Origin: Bacillota bacterium
GTDB taxonomy: Bacteria; Bacillota; Clostridia; Oscillospirales; Ruminococcaceae
Reading direction: 5' to 3'
Assembly (NCBI GenBank): GCA_023456995.1
Contig: JAEWNU010000243.1
Location: 1-5,207 of the forward strand
Length of the DNA: 5,207 bases
Shown: in pieces, positions 1 through 5,207 of the stretch
Numbering within the stretch: the first letter of the stretch is position 1
Layout: every line of letters begins with the position of its first letter
The notes under the pieces: model-generated
Database searches by the model: none
What the model saw: the letters and a program-made list of their open reading frames with translations, nothing else
Told to the model about the DNA's origin: nothing
Position numbers and translations under genes: made by a program

Positions 1-492
1 CCTAAAGGCGAGGTTATCGGCGTGCAGCGTGCAACGCATCTTAATTTAGGATTGCGTGAACATAATTTTTTTAGAGATGACAACATTCAGGCGTTTGATA
101 CGCCTTTTGGAAAAACTGCCTTACTGGTGGACGTGGATATTTATATGCCGCAGGTTGTCCGCGCCGCTGTCATGGGTGGTGCAACGCTGCTTATTTCTAG
201 CCAGTTTATTCAGCTGTACGACTTTTTTGAGGACCGCATCCGCTATGGCGCCATAAATGCGGCCCTATCAAATGGCGTTCAGGTTGTAGCCGCCGCAGGT
301 TTGGGAGGCGTAATTGTTGACGCCAACGGTCAAGAGGCCGCCGGTTTCTCTGAAGATCTGCCTGTTATTGCACAGATTGAAGCTGCTAATACACAGAATA
401 ATGCGCCTCTGATGCATACGGCGCAGGCATTGCTTAGAGCCCATAAAGATCTGATTGAGGCCCCAGGAGGGGAGGACAAGTCTAATGTATAA
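1..492 (+). CDS. Nitrilase-fold protein, C-terminal part (5' truncated); probable pseudoenzyme
   Basis: Partial gene: the frame is open from the first base and ends with TAA at 490-492, leaving 163 residues of the C-terminal part of a carbon-nitrogen hydrolase (nitrilase superfamily) fold. The family signature is clear: THL followed by a Glu (residues 12-20 of the visible part), then TPFGK (34-38), a hydrophobic strand, and the helix MPQVVRAAVMGGATLL, matching the usual fGkiG-xxICYD-xxFPExxRxLAxxGAxLL. The family normally uses a Glu-Lys-Cys triad. Here the Lys before THL is Ala (residue 11) and the nucleophile Cys is Asp (residue 44, in LLVDVDIY), so hydrolase activity by the usual mechanism is unlikely; this is inference from a by-eye alignment. 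The first Glu of the triad would lie upstream of the window. A GTG at position 22 is internal, because family-like sequence precedes it. Its stop overlaps the next gene by 8 nt, suggesting translational coupling. No specific substrate or role can be assigned. Confidence 0.8.
   Translation, partial: PKGEVIGVQRATHLNLGLREHNFFRDDNIQAFDTPFGKTALLVDVDIYMPQVVRAAVMGGATLLISSQFIQLYDFFEDRIRYGAINAALSNGVQVVAAAGLGGVIVDANGQEAAGFSEDLPVIAQIEAANTQNNAPLMHTAQALLRAHKDLIEAPGGEDKSNV
465..475 (+). promoter_or_regulatory. Strong purine-rich ribosome binding site deciding the start of the second nitrilase-fold gene
   Basis: The run AGGAGGGGAGG lies inside the end of the preceding gene and leaves 9 nt before the ATG at 485. 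It supports that ATG over the in-frame TTG at 455, which has no comparable site. The RBS being embedded in the upstream gene fits coupled translation. Confidence 0.75.
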
Positions 493-1495
493 GCTACGTT
501 TAAAAGCTTCGGCTTTTGCAATGAGTTATCTGTCAAACGAAGAGAAGGTTCGCGCACAGGTGCGCAGCCTTCATCCCCGCACCGAAAAGCCTGCCCCATT
601 CTTAGGCGCCGGCGGAGTTAAGGTCAGCGCGGTTTGCTTTAAGCCAAGGTTATATAAAAGCATTCGAGATTATATAACCCATATGAACAGCTATGTAGCT
701 GCGGCTGCCGCCTCGGGCAGTCAGCTCATTGCGTTCCCAGAACTTTGTGGCATGACAGCCATATCGATCATGCCAGGATTTGCAACTCTTTACGACGACC
801 TAAAAAAACTTAGAGAATCCGATATTGAAGAACAACAAGATGCGTTATTCGCCGTGTGTGAAACGGTGCAGGGCTTTGTGGGTGAGATATTTCACAACAC
901 TTTTTCACAACTGGCACAAAGTCACCGGATAATTATTGCGGCAGGTGGTCTTTTTCAGTTAGAGGATAAGCGACTTTATAATCGGCAGTTTTTATTTTCT
1001 GAAACTGGAGAGGTCGCGGGCATTCAGGATAAGCTTTTTTTGTCTCCGTGGGAAAGGCGGGTCGGCGTCACTGCCGGTACCCGAGTCACCCCGGGGGATA
1101 CCCATATTGGTCGCGTCGCCATGCTTGATGGTCTTGCGCTAAAGCATTATGAACCATTTTTGATTGCTGCCAGCGGTGGCTGTACTTTTGCCGTAGCTGG
1201 CGCTTCTCCTTTTATTATTACAGACTATGCCTTAACGCGCTTTAGAGCACAGGAACAGGGGCTTTGCGTTATTTCTCCTGGTCTTAATGAAAGTCAAGCG
1301 TTTGAATATTCATCTTCTTCACCTGCGGGCATCTATGCTCCCCGCGCCGCCACCCGTACAAAGGATGGTATTGCGGCAGAGGGAAATGATCAGGATGTCA
1401 TCACCGCACGCGTTGATCTTACCCGAGCGTCATCGCAATTCGACCTTTATAGTGACGACAAAAACCCACGGTTTTTTCAGCGCTTATTGCAGTAA
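485..1495 (+). CDS. Nitrilase-fold (carbon-nitrogen hydrolase family) protein; probable pseudoenzyme
   Basis: Encodes 336 residues. A roughly 43-residue N-terminal extension rich in Lys, Arg and Ala precedes the nitrilase domain, which starts at VKVSAV (about 45-50). The first triad Glu is present at residue 86 in FPEL, the Lys at 183 in QDKLFL, and the accessory Glu at 190 in SPWER. At the nucleophile elbow, however, IGRVAMLDGLALKHYEP (208-224) aligns with the family's GriGllICYDxxFPE so that Cys becomes Gly (216) and the following Asp becomes Ala (218). No other Cys takes that place. It is therefore probably not a classical amidase or nitrilase; it could bind a ligand, act as a structural partner, or use another chemistry. 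It is overlapped by 8 nt by the preceding nitrilase-fold gene, so the two are probably co-expressed and might form a heteromer. The start was chosen at ATG 485 because of the RBS. No signal peptide or membrane segment is evident. A hairpin terminator follows about 70 nt after the stop. The fold is confident; the function is unknown. Confidence 0.85.
   Translation: MYKLRLKASAFAMSYLSNEEKVRAQVRSLHPRTEKPAPFLGAGGVKVSAVCFKPRLYKSIRDYITHMNSYVAAAAASGSQLIAFPELCGMTAISIMPGFATLYDDLKKLRESDIEEQQDALFAVCETVQGFVGEIFHNTFSQLAQSHRIIIAAGGLFQLEDKRLYNRQFLFSETGEVAGIQDKLFLSPWERRVGVTAGTRVTPGDTHIGRVAMLDGLALKHYEPFLIAASGGCTFAVAGASPFIITDYALTRFRAQEQGLCVISPGLNESQAFEYSSSSPAGIYAPRAATRTKDGIAAEGNDQDVITARVDLTRASSQFDLYSDDKNPRFFQRLLQ
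648..679. repeat. Perfect 10-bp inverted repeat inside the second nitrilase-fold gene
   Basis: GGTTATATAA at 648-657 and TTATATAACC at 670-679 are perfect reverse complements separated by 12 nt. The structure is AT-rich and lies within coding sequence (around residues 55-65 of the protein). It could fold as an mRNA hairpin or be a protein-binding dyad, but chance is a real alternative. Confidence 0.5.
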
Positions 1496-1564
1496 TTTAG
1501 CATTGTCGCCTATATATTTGAATTACTTAAGGGTGTTTACCAAAACGACCAATATAAATACGCT

Positions 1565-1594
1565 AAAAAGGGGTGGCAGTTTGCCCCCCTTTTT
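1565..1594. terminator. Bidirectional intrinsic terminator between convergent units
   Basis: AAAAAGGGG (1565-1573) pairs with CCCCTTTTT (1586-1594), with an inner GGC (1575-1577)/GCC (1583-1585), a bulged T at 1574 and a 5-nt loop. The A and T tracts on the two arms provide a T-run in both directions. On the + strand it ends the nitrilase-fold pair (stop at 1495); on the - strand it ends the spoVA operon (spoVAE stop at 1603). It is the only strong hairpin seen in the 107-nt gap. Confidence 0.85.
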
Positions 1595-1602
1595 GAATTT
1601 TA

Positions 1603-1974
1603 TTAAGATTTGTCGCCTGGTTTAAACACCAGTGAGATGGCAAGTCCAGCCAGAATAGCAACTGTGATACCAGCTGCGGTTGCGGTCAACCCTCCCATAA
1701 ATATCCCCATAAATCCATGTTCACGTACTGCCTCTTTAACACCTTTGGCCAGTAGTGACCCAAAACCAGTTAACGGGACACTGGCGCCCGCACCTGCGTA
1801 TTCTATTAACGGTTGATACCAGCCCAGTCCACCTAAAATTACGCCTATTACCACAAAGGACACAAGAATGCGCGCGGGCGTTAATTTGGTAAAGTCGATG
1901 AGCAATTGTCCAATTAAACAAATTGTGCCACCGACTAAAAACGCTTTTACATATGACACAAGCATTTCACCCAT
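1603..1974 (-). CDS. spoVAE: Stage V sporulation protein AE (SpoVAE/SpoVAEB family), membrane protein
   Basis: Encodes 123 residues, close to the usual size of SpoVAEB. It is a hydrophobic protein of the spore inner membrane and part of the SpoVA channel that imports Ca-dipicolinic acid into the forespore and releases it at germination (family knowledge). Visible features are a membrane segment around 9-27 with GGTICLIGQLL (15-25), a second around 36-52, the conserved AGAGASVPLTGFG (60-72), a linker with KGVKEAVREHG (77-87), and a last hydrophobic segment around 88-117. The GG-x-IC-x-IGQ-x-L and AGAG-x-x-VP-x-TGF motifs recur in SpoVAC two genes upstream, showing common ancestry. The start ATG lies 1 nt after the spoVAD stop, and an AAGGGGGG site (1983-1990) at 8 nt supports it; Met4 is a less likely alternative. 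It is the last gene of the operon, followed by the shared terminator. Confidence 0.93.
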   Translation of the reverse strand: MGEMLVSYVKAFLVGGTICLIGQLLIDFTKLTPARILVSFVVIGVILGGLGWYQPLIEYAGAGASVPLTGFGSLLAKGVKEAVREHGFMGIFMGGLTATAAGITVAILAGLAISLVFKPGDKS

Positions 1975-1975
1975 A

Positions 1976-2998
1976 TTAGAAGCCCCCCTTCTCAGAAGAA
2001 AACCAAATCAAATGTGCAATACCGGGTATGGATTCCTTTTGCTGAACTGTGGTGGGGGAGAGCAAGGCACCTGTAGCCATAAAGAGTAGATTCTTTAGCT
2101 TGCCTTCACGCAATCTCGGTAATAAATACGAACAAAGTACGGAAGCAGAACAACCGCAGCCTGATGCACCGGAATGCACATCCTGCTTTTCGCGGTCATA
2201 GAGCAAAAGTCCACAGTCATTATATTTGGATTTAACATCAATGCCTTCTTGCTTTAAAAGCTGAGTCATTAAATCGGATCCAATGGCGCCTAAATCTCCG
2301 CTGACAATCAAATCAAAGTCTTGCGGTGTTTTTCCCGTATCAATAAAAAATTGCTTTAAGGTTTGTGCGGCCGCTGGTGCCATCGATGCCCCCATGTTGT
2401 TCTGGTCGGTTACGCCTTTGTCCTCGATAGTGCCGATGGTAACCCCGCGAACAAATGGCGGCTGCGTACCCTGTTCAAGAATTACCGCACCTGCCGCAGT
2501 TGCCGTCCATTGAGCAGACATAGGCCGAACCGATCCATACTCCAGTGGAAAGCGATATTGACGTTCAGCCGTACAAAAATGCGAGGATGTCACCGCCAAT
2601 GTTCGCGCGGCTGTACCAGAATCGACAAGTAGCGTAGAAAGCAGAAGCCCCTCTGCCATTGTGGAACAAGCGCCATAGACTCCCAGAAGCGGAATACCCA
2701 TGTCGCGCAGCCCAAATGTGGAGCCTATGCACTGATTTAAAAGGTCGCCCGCAAACACACAGTCTATATCTGCAGGTGAAAGCGCTGCCTTTTGCAGAGC
2801 TTTTTCCGCCACCATTGTTACCATTTGACTTTCCGCCTTCTCCCAAGAGGCCTGTCCAAAGGTAGCGTCGGGCTCAAGAATATCAAAACAGTCCGCCAGC
2901 GGCCCCTCTGATTCTTTTTTACTGCCCACTGCTGCAAAAGCGCGTACCGACGGCGGGCTTTGAGTGAGGTAAGTCTGTTTGCCTTGTTTTTTTGCCAT
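1976..2998 (-). CDS. spoVAD: Stage V sporulation protein AD (SpoVAD), dipicolinic acid-binding thiolase-fold protein
   Basis: Encodes 340 residues, the normal family length. SpoVAD is a soluble, membrane-associated member of the SpoVA complex with a thiolase/ketoacyl-synthase-like fold; B. subtilis SpoVAD is known to bind dipicolinic acid directly and is needed for its uptake in sporulation. The sequence shows the characteristic thiolase-like Cys region GVYGACSTM (106-114, Cys111), a long central core with the SAQWTATAAGAVIL stretch, the conserved VSGDLGAIGSDL segment, and the near-C-terminal HSGASGCGCSA motif. It ends with the typical ATGALLSP and IPGIAHL blocks. No frameshift or missing block is seen. 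The start is supported by AGGAG (3005-3009), 6 nt from the ATG, and this site overlaps the stop codon of spoVAC. The spoVAE start follows its stop after 1 nt, so the three genes should be co-transcribed in the forespore. Confidence 0.96.
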   Translation of the reverse strand: MAKKQGKQTYLTQSPPSVRAFAAVGSKKESEGPLADCFDILEPDATFGQASWEKAESQMVTMVAEKALQKAALSPADIDCVFAGDLLNQCIGSTFGLRDMGIPLLGVYGACSTMAEGLLLSTLLVDSGTAARTLAVTSSHFCTAERQYRFPLEYGSVRPMSAQWTATAAGAVILEQGTQPPFVRGVTIGTIEDKGVTDQNNMGASMAPAAAQTLKQFFIDTGKTPQDFDLIVSGDLGAIGSDLMTQLLKQEGIDVKSKYNDCGLLLYDREKQDVHSGASGCGCSASVLCSYLLPRLREGKLKNLLFMATGALLSPTTVQQKESIPGIAHLIWFSSEKGGF

Positions 2999-3007
2999 AA
3001 CTCGCTC

Positions 3008-3451
3008 CTAATATAATTTTAATAGCCAAATAATCAATCCATATATGACACTGGCACCAACACCATAAACGATAACCGGGCCAGCAATAATAAACATTTT
3101 TGCGCCAACACCCAGAACCATGCCTTCAGATTTAAATTCAAGTGCCGGAGAGGAAACCGCATTCGCAAATCCGGTAATTGGCACTAGTGTACCGGCGCCC
3201 GCATGCTTTGCGATATTGTCGAACACACCTAAACCAGTTAGCAGTGCAGTCAAAACGACTAGCGTGCAAGAAGCAGCCGAAGAACAAAGCGCCTGCTTTA
3301 CGCCAAGAGCTGAATAGCCGTCAGCGAGCATCTGACCAATGACACAAATGAAGCCGCCAATTACAAAGGCCGAGGGCAATGTAACGGCAATCTTTGAAGG
3401 TGGGGTCGCTTGTTTTACCAACGCATCATAATCCTGATCCGATATCTTCAT
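3008..3451 (-). CDS. spoVAC: Stage V sporulation protein AC (SpoVAC), membrane channel subunit
   Basis: Encodes 147 residues from the preferred start. SpoVAC is an integral protein of the spore inner membrane; the B. subtilis protein is reported to act as a mechanosensitive channel for dipicolinic acid release. The cytosolic N-terminus (about 1-21) is polar. Hydrophobic segments lie near 22-43 (with GGFICVIGQML at 32-42), 54-77 and 112-144. The conserved AGAGTLVPITGFANAV (84-99) precedes the last segment. The open frame reaches an ATG at 3469, but the AGAGGTG Shine-Dalgarno (3457-3463) lies just 5 nt before the ATG at 3451 and falls inside the longer reading, so 3451 is taken as the start. 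It is the first gene of the operon: the stop is 9 nt before spoVAD. No spoVAA or spoVAB homologue precedes it; the upstream DNA is the divergent initiator tRNA promoter. A forespore sigma-G promoter is expected from family knowledge, but no clean match is visible. Confidence 0.94.
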   Translation of the reverse strand: MKISDQDYDALVKQATPPSKIAVTLPSAFVIGGFICVIGQMLADGYSALGVKQALCSSAASCTLVVLTALLTGLGVFDNIAKHAGAGTLVPITGFANAVSSPALEFKSEGMVLGVGAKMFIIAGPVIVYGVGASVIYGLIIWLLKLY

Positions 3452-3559
3452 AAATGCACCTCTTTTCATTGGTAGTGTTTCTTATACGTTTTAAAATATG
3501 TAAAAAAGAGTATTCTTACTTTCACATTGAAAAAAATTTGAAAAACTTTAATTTTCCTA

Positions 3560-3588
3560 TTGCAATTGGTTATACTCTATGTTATTAT
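3560..3588 (+). promoter_or_regulatory. Housekeeping (sigma-A type) promoter of the initiator tRNA, extended -10
   Basis: -35 TTGCAA (3560-3565), 17-nt spacer, -10 TATTAT (3583-3588), preceded by TG at 3580-3581 (the extended -10 form). The A/T-tracts at about 3530-3557 directly upstream resemble an UP element. Transcription should begin around 3594-3597, leaving a leader of about 20 nt before the tRNA. This layout fits a strongly and constitutively expressed stable RNA. Confidence 0.75.
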
Positions 3589-3614
3589 AGATAAGCTGAC
3601 TTGAGCATCTATAT

Positions 3615-3691
<77 letters not shown>

Positions 3692-3693
3692 TC

Positions 3694-3731
3694 AAATGTA
3701 CGACTATATTAAAATAGTCGTACATTTTTTT
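3694..3731 (+). terminator. Intrinsic terminator of the tRNA-fMet unit
   Basis: A perfect 14-bp stem, AAATGTACGACTAT (3694-3707) with its reverse complement (3714-3727), has a 6-nt loop, ATTAAA, and a T-run at 3725-3731. It begins 2 nt after the tRNA CCA, so the precursor has almost no 3' trailer apart from the hairpin. Confidence 0.9.
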
Positions 3732-3780
3732 ATACCTAAAAGTAGCACATACTAATAGTTCTGGACCTCTAAAAACATGA

Positions 3781-3817
3781 AAAACCGCTTTGGAATGAGA
3801 ATTCCCTAAGCGGTTTT
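3781..3817. terminator. Terminator-like hairpin not assigned to a gene
   Basis: Outer stem AAAACCGCTT (3781-3790) with AAGCGGTTTT (3808-3817); inner stem GGAAT (3792-3796) with ATTCC (3801-3805) capped by a GAGA tetraloop. A small asymmetric internal loop (T3791 against C3806 T3807) separates them. TTTTCTTTT follows on the + strand, and an A-rich stretch precedes it, so either orientation could terminate. No gene ends directly before it on the + strand; it may back up the tRNA terminator, or the racemase terminator on the - strand. Confidence 0.65.
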
Positions 3818-3974
3818 CTTTTGTATAATCCCTGATACTATCAAATTATCCAAAGTGTTCAGATAGCTGTTCCAAAAAAGGCACTTATATTAGCAATGTT
3901 TTACGGAGTCTAATTAAAAACTGTATAGTACTACCATCTAAGTTAACAAAACTATATTTTTCTTTTTGCTGAAA

Positions 3975-4013
3975 ATAAAAAGTGTCTTAACTTACTGTTC
4001 AGACACTTTTTAT
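3975..4013 (-). terminator. Intrinsic terminator of the racemase gene
   Basis: ATAAAAAGTGTCT (3975-3987) pairs perfectly over 13 bp with AGACACTTTTTAT (4001-4013) around a 13-nt loop. On the - strand it lies about 50 nt after the racemase stop, and its 3' arm runs into a T-rich tail (TTTTTATTTT), fitting rho-independent termination. Confidence 0.8.
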
Positions 4014-4063
4014 GTAACCGCTATATGCTATACCATAAAGAAGAGGATAGGGGAAGGTATTAT

Positions 4064-5128
4064 TTAATCTAGATAGACTTTTTGGACATAATGGGAAGTA
4101 AAAGCCCGCATGGTTGAAAAATACCCGAGTTCCAACGCTACTACATCACCAACGCGATATTGACTTTCGCTGTCTGTGACATCGAGCATCAAATGATCAG
4201 AACTTGCACCCAATATTTTAATGCCAGAATCAATAGCTCGCGAAGCCTCCACATCAAAATCTTGTTTACCTAGGGCGCAAACGGCCTTCTTACGGATTCC
4301 AATATCAACAAAACTGGGCCGGTTACCATATGAATCTACGCCAATCTCACCCCATGGCATTGAAGGCTTTTGCTTTAATTCCACAATTTCGCACTCAAGT
4401 GTGAAAACATCGTGATAGGTACCCGGCAAAAAACAATACTTTGCTCGTTCCTTGCCAAACAATAATGATTCACCTAACCGCAAGTTGTTAACACCTTGAC
4501 AGATACAACCACGCAGCATCAAGTCAATGGTAGCTGAATTGCCACCACTCACTATTGCCAGCGGGTGACCAACTGCTTCTTCCACACGTTTAGCAATAGA
4601 AACGAGTTGCTGCATCTTGTCAGCGTCAGACTGAATAAACGAAAAGCAGGTCAAATTAACGCCAATTCCGTAAAGCGTAATATTTTGCAGCGCCTCAACT
4701 TGTCTAGCTACTCTGATTAGTTCCTCATAGTCAACAAAGCCTTCTCGAATATCCCCCAAGTCTGCCATTAAAATGATCTTGTGCGTCCGCTTTTGATGTT
4801 GGCATTCCGTTTCTAGGCTTAAGATAACATCCAGTTCAGAGTTTAGTGAGACATCCGCGTAACGGACTACTTGGGCCGCTTCGCTTAACATTGGCGGACG
4901 TATTAGCCACTTTTCAGCCTCTAGCGTTTCAAGCCTTTTTAAATTCTCTATGCGTGAGTCTCCTAGCACAGCAATACCGTTTTCAATAAAGATTCGTGCA
5001 ATTTCAGGATCACCCGCAAACACTTTCGTCACGCCCGTAATCGCTATACTATATTGATCGCACAATGCTTTGACAACCTGAACGTTTTCTTTAAGATGCG
5101 CACGGTTGACAACAACACGAGGGTACAT
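4064..5128 (-). CDS. orr: PLP-dependent amino-acid racemase, alanine/ornithine racemase family (probable ornithine racemase)
   Basis: Encodes 354 residues. It belongs to the alanine racemase-like fold: an N-terminal PLP-binding TIM barrel and a C-terminal beta domain. The N-terminus MYPRVVVNRAHLKEN is typical of the ornithine racemase branch, and GVTKVFAG (32-39) carries the PLP Schiff-base lysine, Lys35. Further family blocks are LGDSRIENL (55-63), SLNSELD, LMADLGDIREGF, GIGVNLTC, the phosphate-binding SGGNSATIDLM and NLRLGESLLFG, and the C-terminal SSDHLMLDVTD. The reaction would interconvert L- and D-ornithine, which feeds D-ornithine aminomutase in the oxidative ornithine fermentation described in Clostridium sticklandii; substrate choice is inferred from family resemblance, and alanine or another basic amino acid is possible. 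The start is supported by GGGAG (5135-5139), 6-7 nt from the ATG. The preceding gene ends 16 nt upstream in the same direction, so it is probably the last gene of an operon, ending at the hairpin downstream. Confidence 0.8.
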   Translation of the reverse strand: MYPRVVVNRAHLKENVQVVKALCDQYSIAITGVTKVFAGDPEIARIFIENGIAVLGDSRIENLKRLETLEAEKWLIRPPMLSEAAQVVRYADVSLNSELDVILSLETECQHQKRTHKIILMADLGDIREGFVDYEELIRVARQVEALQNITLYGIGVNLTCFSFIQSDADKMQQLVSIAKRVEEAVGHPLAIVSGGNSATIDLMLRGCICQGVNNLRLGESLLFGKERAKYCFLPGTYHDVFTLECEIVELKQKPSMPWGEIGVDSYGNRPSFVDIGIRKKAVCALGKQDFDVEASRAIDSGIKILGASSDHLMLDVTDSESQYRVGDVVALELGYFSTMRAFTSHYVQKVYLD

Positions 5129-5144
5129 ATATTTCTCCCGTCCA

Positions 5145-5207
5145 TTACTTCACGTTTTGTTGTTCATTCCAGAAATCAGTTTGATCCTTAAGTCCAATCG
5201 ACGATGC
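5145..5207 (-). CDS. C-terminal fragment of the gene upstream of the racemase (unidentified)
   Basis: The - strand is open from the window edge to TAA at 5147-5145, giving the last 20 residues of a protein (beginning ASSIGLKDQTDFW and ending QQNVK). The fragment is too short to identify or prove. Its placement 16 nt before the racemase, with the RBS of the latter in the gap, is what a same-strand operon neighbour would look like. If the racemase belongs to an ornithine-fermentation cluster, a D-ornithine aminomutase subunit or an associated protein would be a natural candidate, but that is inference from context only. Confidence 0.5.
   Translation of the reverse strand, partial: ASSIGLKDQTDFWNEQQNVK

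Larger units (their letters stand above)
3732..4063. other. Non-coding intergenic region between the tRNA unit and the racemase gene
   Basis: About 330 nt, AT-rich, with no credible reading frame in either direction. It holds an orphan hairpin (3781-3817) and the terminator of the racemase unit (3975-4013). The stretch 3823-3974 shows no RNA gene, repeat or clear promoter that I can support. Confidence 0.7.

Noticed and set aside
22..24. GTG as the start of the first nitrilase-fold gene
   Set aside because: The frame is open to the window edge, family-like sequence precedes it, and half the domain would be missing; the gene is 5' truncated by the window.
455..484. TTG start giving a 10-residue longer second nitrilase-fold protein
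   Set aside because: No Shine-Dalgarno precedes it, whereas the ATG at 485 has a strong one at 465-475.
330..599. 89-codon open frame on the - strand
   Set aside because: It is antisense to both nitrilase-fold genes, has no RBS or family resemblance, and is a shadow of the coding strand.
1181..1183. Cys233 of the second nitrilase-fold protein as a substitute nucleophile
   Set aside because: It lies 17 residues past the nucleophile elbow, in the stretch equivalent to the family's GADLL strand, not in the active-site position.
2565..2846. 93-codon open frame on the - strand within spoVAD
   Set aside because: It is out of frame inside a well-conserved gene and its translation is low-complexity (Gly/Lys/Ser-rich), so it is a shadow.
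3452..3469. Upstream ATG at 3469 adding six residues to SpoVAC
   Set aside because: The RBS for the ATG at 3451 would be inside this extension, and no good RBS precedes 3469.
3482..3524. Sigma-G promoter for spoVAC on the - strand (TGAAAG/CATATTT at 18 nt, or GAATA/CGTATAA at 22 nt)
   Set aside because: The first pair matches the consensus poorly and the second has wrong spacing; neither is good enough to annotate.
3823..3974. Possible small RNA or decayed gene between the orphan hairpin and the racemase terminator
   Set aside because: No promoter, stable structure or protein-like frame could be supported; it appears to be plain AT-rich spacer.

Overview
The window looks like a chromosomal segment of an anaerobic, endospore-forming Firmicute. 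The evidence is a compact three-gene spoVAC-spoVAD-spoVAE operon, the short form typical of Clostridia and Negativicutes, together with a probable ornithine racemase gene of the kind found in amino-acid-fermenting anaerobes. Base composition is moderate, with AT-rich intergenic regions. A Sporomusa/Pelosinus-like Negativicute is a reasonable guess, but the sequence alone does not prove it.

Layout: (1) At 1-1495 on the + strand are two overlapping nitrilase-fold genes; the first is cut by the window edge. Both appear to have lost the catalytic cysteine, and the first also lost the catalytic lysine, so they look like a pair of pseudoenzymes. (2) A hairpin terminator at 1565-1594 lies between this pair and the convergent spoVA operon. 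(3) At 1603-3451 on the - strand are spoVAE, spoVAD and spoVAC (transcribed C, D, E), tightly packed. They encode the machinery that moves Ca-dipicolinate across the spore inner membrane. (4) At 3560-3731 on the + strand is a self-contained unit for initiator tRNA-fMet, with an A/T-rich upstream tract, an extended -10 promoter, the tRNA with encoded CCA, and a strong terminator starting 2 nt after the CCA. (5) 3732-4063 is non-coding, with an orphan hairpin and the terminator of the next unit. (6) At 4064-5207 on the - strand is a PLP-dependent amino-acid racemase of the ornithine racemase type, preceded 16 nt upstream by the C-terminal tail of another gene in the same direction.

How the parts relate: the spoVA genes form one functional unit. 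The two nitrilase homologues are probably co-translated and may form a hetero-oligomer. The racemase and the gene fragment upstream probably share an operon whose main part lies outside the window. The most unusual content is the tandem pair of apparently dead nitrilase-fold proteins; everything else is recognisable housekeeping or sporulation content.
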